A stretch of DNA of 64,000 nt. Source: Phytomonas francai. Lineage: Eukaryota > Euglenozoa > Kinetoplastea > Trypanosomatida > Trypanosomatidae. A program made the position numbers and the translations under genes. This document shows positions 30,801-37,877 of the stretch, piece after piece. Every line of letters begins with the position of its first letter. The stretch's first letter is position 1. Under the pieces are notes generated by a model. That model saw only the letters and a program-made list of their open reading frames with translations. It ran no database searches and was not told the DNA's origin. The stretch is taken from NCBI GenBank assembly GCA_001766655.1, contig MJCC01000011.1, positions 420,796 to 484,795 of the forward strand, given 5' to 3'.

Positions 30801-31895
30801 ATGGATAGAATAAGACCCCTTGCGGAGCTCCCCAACGGGAGAAAAATATATAGCGTATGTGGGCAGAAGTTCGAGGTCGGCCATCCCTACTACCTTACGA
30901 AGCGCATTGGGGTTGGGGCGTATGGAATTGTCTGCGCCGCGCAGGTGGTCGGGACGGCGGAGAAGGTTGCGATCAAGAAGATCCCGCGCGCGCTGGACGA
31001 CCTCCGCGAGGGCAAGCGGATCCTCCGCGAGATGGAGATCATGACGACGCTGCGGCACCCCAACCTGATCCGGCTCCACCACTTCCTCCGGCCGCAGTCC
31101 CGCGAGACCTTCGAGGACATCTACCTCGTGATGGACCTCTACGACACCGACCTGCACCGCGTGATTCGGAGCGGGCAGGCGTTGACGACGGAGCACCACC
31201 AGTACTTCATGGTCCAGGCCTTCCGCGGCCTGCACCACCTCCACTCCGCCAAGGTCATGCACCGCGACCTCAAGCCGAGCAACCTCCTCGTGAACGCGGA
31301 CTGCGCGCTTGTGATCTGCGACTTTGGGCTCGCGCGGGACGACCTCCGCGGGGCCGCGCCCGACGACCTCACGCAGTACGTCGTGACCCGCTGGTACCGC
31401 CCGCCGGAGGTGCTCGGGATGGGGCCGCAGTCCTACACGAATGCCGTCGACGTCTGGAGCCTCGGCCTCATCTTCGCCGAGCTCCTCGTCGGACGCACCC
31501 TGCTCCCCGGCGCCGACTACATCCGGCAGCTGATGCTGATCACGAGCCTGCTGGGGACGCCGTCGGCGGAGGATGCGGCGATGCTGAGCCCCGACGCCCG
31601 GCGCTTCCTCGCCGCCCAGCCCCACCACCCCGCGCGGCCCTTTCGCGAGCTCTTCCCGATGGCCACCCCGGAGGCCTGCGATCTGCTCTCGCGGCTTTTG
31701 GTCTTCCACCCGGCGAAGCGCATCGGGGCGCGCGAGGTGATCGCGCACCCGTACTTTGAGAAGTTCCGAGACCCCGCCAAGGAGGCGGGCGCCGCGCAGC
31801 CCTTTACGTCGAGGTATCACCGCGAGTTCACCCTCGAGACGCTCCGCGAGGCGCTCTGGGATTTAATCGTCGTCAACTCGCCCGAGTCTGGCTGA
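30801..31895 (+). CDS. MPK4: MAP kinase with TQY activation motif (MPK4-like)
   Basis: The protein has 364 residues, a near-minimal kinase domain. It has a Gly-rich loop GVGAYG, catalytic Lys59 (VAIKK), HRDLKPSN (H154-D156), DFGLA, and activation loop T191-Q192-Y193 followed by VVTRWYRPPE. It also has a MAPK insert and the C-terminal common-docking area. TQY rather than TEY/TDY/TGY is the motif recalled for Leishmania MPK4, an essential kinase activated by a STE7-type MAPKK. The 32-residue N-terminal lead (MDRIRPLAELPNGRKIYSV) also fits that family. The gene is strongly GC-rich, in contrast to the PIH1 gene beside it. All residues needed for activity are present. Confidence 0.88.
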   Translation: MDRIRPLAELPNGRKIYSVCGQKFEVGHPYYLTKRIGVGAYGIVCAAQVVGTAEKVAIKKIPRALDDLREGKRILREMEIMTTLRHPNLIRLHHFLRPQSRETFEDIYLVMDLYDTDLHRVIRSGQALTTEHHQYFMVQAFRGLHHLHSAKVMHRDLKPSNLLVNADCALVICDFGLARDDLRGAAPDDLTQYVVTRWYRPPEVLGMGPQSYTNAVDVWSLGLIFAELLVGRTLLPGADYIRQLMLITSLLGTPSAEDAAMLSPDARRFLAAQPHHPARPFRELFPMATPEACDLLSRLLVFHPAKRIGAREVIAHPYFEKFRDPAKEAGAAQPFTSRYHREFTLETLREALWDLIVVNSPESG

Positions 31896-31944
31896 CAAGG
31901 GCGTGACGATAACCTAAATAGTGTGCCTGCACGTTTGTACGTAC

Positions 31945-31988
<44 letters not shown>

Positions 31989-32251
31989 TTGTATAAATAT
32001 TGAGTGTATGGTTTCAACGAAACTAGAAGGCTTTTGACTTGACGTTCAATATCCCCGTTTGGCAACGAATGATCGCTTGTATGCTTCTTGCCCTCTCCCT
32101 TTTTCCCCTTTCCCTTTCTTTTCTCGGAAACGAAAAGAGGGGCGATAATGTCAATAAGGCTCTCGTATTTATTTATTTTTCCTTCAATTTTTTTTTTTTT
32201 TGCTAAAGTATTTCAAGGCAACCGAAAGAAAAGGATAGCCTCGGCGCCATA
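31896..32251. repeat. Spacer with long (TA)n microsatellite
   Basis: No gene seen. (TA)n at about 31947-31984 and a T-run near 32189-32201 upstream of the next ATG. Confidence 0.6.
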
Positions 32252-34018
32252 ATGGGGAAAAGGATCCGGCGGCCTCGGCCGCCTTCGGTTGGGGAATGCT
32301 GTGGCTCAGGCTGCACCCGATGCGTCTATGACGTCTACTACGACGCGCTCAAAGCGTACGAGGAGCAGAAACTCGGGAGTGATGAGGAGGACGAGGAATC
32401 GCTCGACAGCAGCTCGGACGGGGACGGGGATGCGAAGGACTACATCGGCTCGGTTGTGATCAAGTACCTTGACAATCTGTCCTCCACTGACGTCGCGCGG
32501 GCCGAGGATAGGATTCATAAGGAGCTCGAGAGCCGATACACCGCGGTGGAAAGCGTTCGGCTTGTGAAATGTAGCGATACGGGGGTCGATGCGCCCTCCA
32601 TCCACGTCATTTCCGCTCAGCCGGTGTCGGATATCCCGTCCCCGCAACCGGGCGATGTCGTCGAGGTATTCGTCCCGAACGATCACGCCGCGCTCGACGC
32701 GTGCGTTGAGCAGCTCTGCAAGCGACTTGGGGTGAATCCGGACGCGGGGTGCGTCCTGCGGTGCTCGCCGTTCGTTCCCGAGGATCAATTTCCGCCGTGG
32801 CTGCCGATCGACGTCGCCCTGACGGTTCGCCAGCTGCTTTCGTACTACGTGGACATCAGCAGCTGCAGCTACCTCCTCCGCCCAACCTTCTTTCAGAGCC
32901 TTTTGCGCCTCTACGAGAACGACCTGCAGCGAAGTAAAGGCGCTACGATAATCAACGCGGCCGACTCCCCGGGCACCCCTGATTTGCTCAAGCGATGCGC
33001 GTCCGCGGCGGATTCGATGGAGGTCTTTAGATGCATCTCAAATGCCGGGAATCCGCTCTGCTATCCTTGTCTGACGGATGTTTTAGATCTCTTCTCGTTC
33101 GTGAGGCTGCCGCTTGAAAGGATGCTGGAGATCACGGGGCCTCTTCAGCCGCGGAAGTTTAGCGTCGCGGGCTACCAGGCGCTTTCGCATGATCGCGCGA
33201 GCTCGGTGGAGCTTTGTCTACGCCGGGTCGTCGCTTGCAGAACGGAAGGGTCACCCAGGGCCCCCGGAACCCACGAAACCGCCCTCCGCGTTGCCAATTT
33301 GCTCAACGCCATCGCGCTTCAAAGGGCGGCTCGCAATGAAATTCGCTCTTCGCTCTTTTACGGCCATACGACGAATCCGTTAGCTTGGGAGGCCACCCGC
33401 GGCACGCGGCGGCCTCTCGAACGCAGGATTTACATGGGAACCTCACTTTTCGGCACGACCTTGTTTGGTCAGGAGCTCGCCAAGGCGATTCGGCATGTCG
33501 TTTCCGTCGGCATCGAACGACGCATCGCGCCGGTGATTCTTTTGGGGGCGGGGACCGGAATCGCGCCGATGATCGCGGCCGTTCGCGAGCTCCTGCGCGC
33601 GCACGCCGCGCGCGCGATTCCCTCGCCGCCGTACGCGTGCACGGTGATGTACGGCGTGAGGGATAGGGCGGAGCTGGTATACCACGAGGCCCTTCTCGCC
33701 GCGCGGGAATGCGGGGCGATCCGTTCGTACGCGTACGCCCTCTCCCGCGAGGCCGATGAGGGGCCCGCGGGCGCGCGGGTGACCGATCTCATGGAAAGCA
33801 ACGCGGCCTACCTGAGCGAAGCGCTGCTAAGCCTCCAGGGGAGGCTTTTTTGCTGTGGACCGGCGAAGGCTATGGAATCTGTCCGGAGCCTTTTGGAGAA
33901 GAAGATACTCGCCGACCCTGACGACGATGAAAGCATGCAGCAGCATCGCGTTCATTTTTTAGCCGAAAAGAAACAGATTCTGTTTGATGTTTGGACTTCG
34001 GTCGATTTCTTAGGCTAG
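32252..34018 (+). CDS. Oxidoreductase-like (OXLD1) domain fused to CPR-type FAD/NADPH reductase
   Basis: The protein has 588 residues. Residues ~8-40 (PPSVGECCGSGCTRCVYDVY) match the short oxidoreductase-like domain of human OXLD1, with its CCxSGCxxCVxxxY core. An acidic stretch follows, then a ferredoxin-NADP/cytochrome P450 reductase-type module. It includes LTVRQLLSYYVDIS, the FAD motif LQPRKFSVAGYQ (R-x-F-S), the NADPH motif ILLGAGTGIAPMIAA, a CCGPAKAM motif, and a C terminus ending near VWTSVDFLG in the place of the conserved terminal Trp. No FMN/flavodoxin domain is present. It should pass electrons from NADPH through FAD to an unknown acceptor, perhaps via the cysteines of its own N-terminal domain. 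Confidence 0.8.
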   Translation: MGKRIRRPRPPSVGECCGSGCTRCVYDVYYDALKAYEEQKLGSDEEDEESLDSSSDGDGDAKDYIGSVVIKYLDNLSSTDVARAEDRIHKELESRYTAVESVRLVKCSDTGVDAPSIHVISAQPVSDIPSPQPGDVVEVFVPNDHAALDACVEQLCKRLGVNPDAGCVLRCSPFVPEDQFPPWLPIDVALTVRQLLSYYVDISSCSYLLRPTFFQSLLRLYENDLQRSKGATIINAADSPGTPDLLKRCASAADSMEVFRCISNAGNPLCYPCLTDVLDLFSFVRLPLERMLEITGPLQPRKFSVAGYQALSHDRASSVELCLRRVVACRTEGSPRAPGTHETALRVANLLNAIALQRAARNEIRSSLFYGHTTNPLAWEATRGTRRPLERRIYMGTSLFGTTLFGQELAKAIRHVVSVGIERRIAPVILLGAGTGIAPMIAAVRELLRAHAARAIPSPPYACTVMYGVRDRAELVYHEALLAARECGAIRSYAYALSREADEGPAGARVTDLMESNAAYLSEALLSLQGRLFCCGPAKAMESVRSLLEKKILADPDDDESMQQHRVHFLAEKKQILFDVWTSVDFLG

Positions 34019-34351
34019 TTGAATGGACCACACAAACCTAACGTCATCGGTGCACGATTAAATCACTCACACTTGCGTATATAAAGCAAGTTCCTTCGCA
34101 AGGGCGGAGGAGGTATTTCTTTACCAAGCTTCCGTTTGACTACAAAAATAGCCTCCTTATTTTTCTACTCTATGTGGGATATTTAGTCTGCTTATTGCGA
34201 AAATATGGTTTCGGGTGTTATTAGCATTAGGAACTAGTCGACCTCCCTGTTTACTCTTTATTGTTTTTTTTTTTTTCCCTCTGTAGTTAGTTGCTTTCAT
34301 TATCTCGAGACGGTAAATTGGCCTGGAAAGTACAAAATACTATTAATAAAA
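34019..34351. other. Short AT-rich spacer
   Basis: No gene seen. A T-run at about 34265-34276 ending in CCCTCTGTAG is a plausible splice acceptor for the eIF4E gene. Confidence 0.5.
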
Positions 34352-35221
34352 ATGACCAGAAATGATTCATTACGTTCTGATGAGCCGCAGGATATGCCGC
34401 CTTCAACGCATTTGTGGGGGACCTGGGAGCTGTGGTGCGATCTCGCGCAAAATAACGGCAACAACGCTACAGAAACCACTTCACGAGCAAACCATACCTC
34501 TGGAAACGGGAACTGGCTAGATCATATCAAACACGTCGGGATTTTCGACAACGTGGAGGCCTTTTGGGGGTTATTTAACTGCATTCTTCTTCCTTCGCAA
34601 CTGCCAGGGAATACGACCTACTTTCTCTTTCGCAGCCATATCATGCCAATGTGGGAGCATGAGGCGAACCGCCGGGGCGGAAAGTGGGTTCTAACCTTTT
34701 CGCATGATTCCACCAAACACGCCCCGCCCTCCGCGGAAGGCGAAGAGGGGCAAAAAGAAGGCAAACCAAAAGGGGAGGGGATGCTCCCGGTAGATGTCGC
34801 CTGGCAAAAGCTTTGCTTGGCGGCCATCGGGGAGCTGTTCCCGTGCGAGGAGGAGGAGATTTGCGGAATCACCGTCAACCGCGGCAAAGCGCGTGGGATG
34901 GGGAGCTATAAGGAGTGGAAATTATGCGTGTGGACGCGTACGGCGAGCGCGGAGGCGACCCAGATGGCGATCGCAGAGTTTATTAAAAAAATGCTCGTGG
35001 AAAATATCATAGGGGACAGTGTTTGCGAGCCTTTGAAGCAAATAGCCCCCAATACTGCTTCCTATTATTGCAATAGAAACGAGGGGGTAGAGAAGGCGAG
35101 TTCCGCGCGGATGCTGATGAATTTTATGCCACACAGAGAGCTCATGGAGACGAAGCAATCCCGTGCCCAGGGGGGCGCTCGCTCGTCGAACTTCAAACCA
35201 AAGTACACCTTAGATTTATAG
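34352..35221 (+). CDS. Cap-binding translation initiation factor eIF4E (EIF4E2-like)
   Basis: The protein has 289 residues. The eIF4E fold is clear: HLWGTWELWCDL, VGIFDNVEAFWGLFNCI, then the cap-stacking Trp in PMWEHEANRRGGKWVLTF, and later LCLAAIGELFPCEEEEICG with VNRGKARG and WKLCVWTRTAS for phosphate binding. Two additions lengthen it. One is a polar Asn/Thr-rich loop (~33-50) near the start. The other is a Lys/Glu/Gly-rich insert (~120-148) between the cap-binding Trp loop and the following helix. Kinetoplastids have six eIF4E paralogs; the size and internal insert resemble EIF4E2, but this subgroup call is from general recollection. The C-terminal ~60 residues extend past the core. Confidence 0.85.
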   Translation: MTRNDSLRSDEPQDMPPSTHLWGTWELWCDLAQNNGNNATETTSRANHTSGNGNWLDHIKHVGIFDNVEAFWGLFNCILLPSQLPGNTTYFLFRSHIMPMWEHEANRRGGKWVLTFSHDSTKHAPPSAEGEEGQKEGKPKGEGMLPVDVAWQKLCLAAIGELFPCEEEEICGITVNRGKARGMGSYKEWKLCVWTRTASAEATQMAIAEFIKKMLVENIIGDSVCEPLKQIAPNTASYYCNRNEGVEKASSARMLMNFMPHRELMETKQSRAQGGARSSNFKPKYTLDL

Positions 35222-35701
35222 AAAAAGAGAAGCCCCCCCCCCAAAAAAAAAAAGTGGAAAGCCTGCTGTTTTACCTAATTTTCCACATTTTTTTTTCTTT
35301 TCATATACCATATATCTATATTGCATGTGAATATCGATATGGAAATAGATCTACAGTCAAATTGAAGGAAAACCTAATATTGTTTCCACCTCTTCTCTCT
35401 TCTATTGCACCCTGTGTGGCTCTACCATTTTGAAACCGACTCTTATTGATGCGAAACTGCAGTTTTGAATTGTTGATCACCTTTTCTTTAAGAATCTTAT
35501 CCTTCTTTTTTTTTCTTTAGATTCATTATCTCTGGAGTGGCTTGACACAGGACGTCTTCACATTACAACGTGGGGTGGTATTTGTTAATTGCCTTGATCG
35601 GCAAGTTCTTTTAGGATCTGTCCAACACCGTTGGGGTGTGCATACATACGTACATACACACATAGATACACCTCAAGACAGATACGCTTTTTAACGCGAA
35701 A
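35222..35701. other. AT-rich spacer
   Basis: No gene seen. C-run and A-run near 35235-35252, T-runs, and a CATA-rich stretch near 35640-35670. Confidence 0.5.
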
Positions 35702-36079
35702 ATGTTTGGACGGCGTGTCGCGTCAGGCTGCGGTATCCCGAAAGGGATGTACACCCGTTTGGGGATTCTCTCGCCCAAACAGGCGAATCGGCGGCTTCCC
35801 GCCTTGGTTCCCCTCCGCGGAGTGCTCACCCGCAGCGTGAGCGGGGGGGGCCTTCACGAGCTCTCCGCGGCATTCCTCAGCGAGAGGTTCGCGGCTGGCG
35901 GGGATCTCGCGAAAACGATCCATCCGCTTGCGTGTCTTGGATTGCTCCCGGGGACATCGCTGAGCAGCCTCTACGCGAATCGGTTTTTGGTTAAATTGCT
36001 AATGGATATGACATGCACTTATAGGGTTATGATGTCGCATTTCAGGGGGTGTGGGATGATTAGGGCTATACCGCTCTAA
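35702..36079 (+). CDS. Small orphan protein, third member of the MFGRRV family
   Basis: The protein has 125 residues from the ATG at 35702. The N terminus (MFGRRVASGCGIPKGMYTRL) keeps the spacing of the ORFs at 9925 and 16071: MFGRRV, then P-x-x-[LM]-Y-x-RL, then a Q-A-x-RRLP-[SA]-L-x-PL block. Outside these positions the sequences differ. The residue profile (Arg, Ser and Gly without acids for ~60 residues) suggests a mitochondrial presequence. The rest is Leu/Ala-rich (HPLACLGLLPGTSLSSLYAN), possibly membrane-associated. Unlike the other two it shows no sign of a broken frame. No known family recognised. Confidence 0.5.
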   Translation: MFGRRVASGCGIPKGMYTRLGILSPKQANRRLPALVPLRGVLTRSVSGGGLHELSAAFLSERFAAGGDLAKTIHPLACLGLLPGTSLSSLYANRFLVKLLMDMTCTYRVMMSHFRGCGMIRAIPL

Positions 36080-36506
36080 TATGCTTGTTCACCTAATTTC
36101 CTTTTTTTTACTTTGTGTTGTTGGCGGATGGTTCTTCTCCTTTTTTTTTTTTTGGCGGCAGCGCGGAAACTGTATTGCGATGGATGCGTTTTGCAGCGAC
36201 CCATAGTGGATACCTCCACTATATCATGTTTTTTTGTCGAAATTTTTCACAGGTAATATCTATATATATCACCGCATTTAGCAATTAATTCGCCTAAAAG
36301 AGGCAAAAAAAAAGTATATAAATGACAACTCAAGCGCTTTATCGTAATTCTAAGTTTCTTTATTCTACTTTTGATTTCAAAATATGTATACTACTTTAAC
36401 TAACTCGAAGCAAACAGTGAAGGTAGAATACTATTAAAGCCAAAGGTTACATTTTAAACTGTTCTAAAGGTCTCTACAGAATTTTCCCCACTCCAGATAA
36501 ATATAG
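36080..36506. other. AT-rich spacer
   Basis: No gene seen. T-runs near 36104-36111 and 36142-36154, and an A-run near 36307-36314. Confidence 0.5.
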
Positions 36507-37406
36507 ATGATACAACGATTTAATCTCTCCAATGTAGAGGTATTTAAATTTTCTAAGGATTATATTCTAATTGTAAATGACATCATTTATATACTTCACA
36601 TTTTTTTAGACAAGCTAATTTATGAGGAGTACGGCTTCCCACATCCCCTCATTCTTACTGCGTCTCACTTTGTGTTCTCTTTTTTAGCACTAGGTGTTTG
36701 CCTTTGGCTGGGGATTTTCAAGTATAAGCGACTGCCCTTATCGGATGTCCTCCCAGCCTGTGTAAGCTATTTCGCCTACATCTCTATCTCTAACCTTTCC
36801 CTTATGCTTAATCCCATGGCTTTTTTCCAGCTCACCAAGCTCTTTTTGGTATTAATGCTAGTTCTGAAGAGAGTGAGACCGTATACGAAGCTTTTATCGC
36901 CGAAAATCCTCACTGGGTTCACCGGGATAAGTGTTGGGGTTTGGATCACGATCAACAGCTCGGAGGTTACTTTTCTCGGCATTACTGTTGCCTTTGCCTC
37001 GGTGATAACGGGTATTCTCTACAACCGTCTACTTTTCAAAAAGATCGAGCGATTAAATATTAACGCAATTCAGATTCTACCCTACCAGCTTTTCATTTCG
37101 TCTATTAGCATCCCAATTTTATTCTGCACGCTCGACTTGGACAACTTTATCTACCCGAAGGTTGGAACACAGTTGCTGATTTTTCTTTCCTCGGCAATAT
37201 CGGCCTTTTTAAATATTTCAAGGGCTGAGAGCCTTTCCTTCTTTAATCCAACTAAAAATAAAATTCTGTCGATCGCCAAGTTGTGCGTGGTTATGTTTAT
37301 ATTAGTTCCCATAATCGAGCATCGTATTTCCTTTTCTAATCTGTTTGGGATTATCCTGACAGCGGCCTCATTTTGTGGGGGTTTTATGTTTTCGAAAGGG
37401 GTGTAA
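36507..37406 (+). CDS. SLC35/TPT-type nucleotide-sugar or triose-phosphate transporter family protein
   Basis: The protein has 299 residues with about nine to ten hydrophobic segments and few charged residues. LDKLIYEEYGFPHPLILTASHF matches the NK-x-I-Y...FP-hP-x-x-LT-x-xH segment that opens SLC35E/TPT-family proteins. FYxSISNLSLMLNPMAFFQLTK and LFLVLMLVLKRV correspond to the conserved middle, and GVWITINSSEVTFLG to the repeat junction. Members move nucleotide sugars or phosphorylated sugars in Golgi, ER or plastid membranes; the substrate cannot be told. The gene is notably AT-rich and lies against the most GC-rich gene of the window. Confidence 0.75.
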   Translation: MIQRFNLSNVEVFKFSKDYILIVNDIIYILHIFLDKLIYEEYGFPHPLILTASHFVFSFLALGVCLWLGIFKYKRLPLSDVLPACVSYFAYISISNLSLMLNPMAFFQLTKLFLVLMLVLKRVRPYTKLLSPKILTGFTGISVGVWITINSSEVTFLGITVAFASVITGILYNRLLFKKIERLNINAIQILPYQLFISSISIPILFCTLDLDNFIYPKVGTQLLIFLSSAISAFLNISRAESLSFFNPTKNKILSIAKLCVVMFILVPIIEHRISFSNLFGIILTAASFCGGFMFSKGV

Positions 37407-37877
37407 AAACTCTGAATGACAAAATCCCCTCCGTGTAAGATAGATACAACGGGCTGGGAAACCCCCATTGAATGGGGGTTTCCCACCAGAAAGTCCCAAA
37501 GCTATGATTTTCGCAAAATCTATTCTTTAGGTTGCTCTTAACTCCGACTCTTAAACTCCTAACTTTGTGTGTGCGCTATGTATATCGACGTTGAAGAACT
37601 TATCTTGCATAAGAAGCCTAGTTAATATGCACTGCAAAATTTCCTATTTCTCCCCAAACCCTGTTACAGGATATCGATCGATCGATATCTATGCATTTTG
37701 TTCTCCCTTTCATCACTCCCTCTCCTTTTTCTCTCATGGTGTGACAGCTTGTGGAGCTCCATACCCTTAGCGGTGCCGTGCGGGTCAAACCAACCCCAGC
37801 GCGCGCGTCACAAAAAGAAGGAATCGGCGACGGCCCCGGACGCGAAAAGGGAGGGGTGAGGGGCGAAAAGGGAGGAG
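37407..37877. other. Spacer with perfect palindrome
   Basis: No gene seen. It contains the hairpin at 37455-37485 and CGAT/ATCG repeats near 37672-37688. A T/C-rich run with AG sites lies near 37705-37747. Confidence 0.5.
37455..37485. other. 31-nt perfect inverted repeat (15-bp arms)
   Basis: The arms TGGGAAACCCCCATT and AATGGGGGTTTCCCA are exact reverse complements around one central G. It lies 49 bases past the transporter stop codon, so it should fall in that gene's 3' UTR and could form a very stable stem. Whether it acts in RNA or DNA is unknown. Confidence 0.65.
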
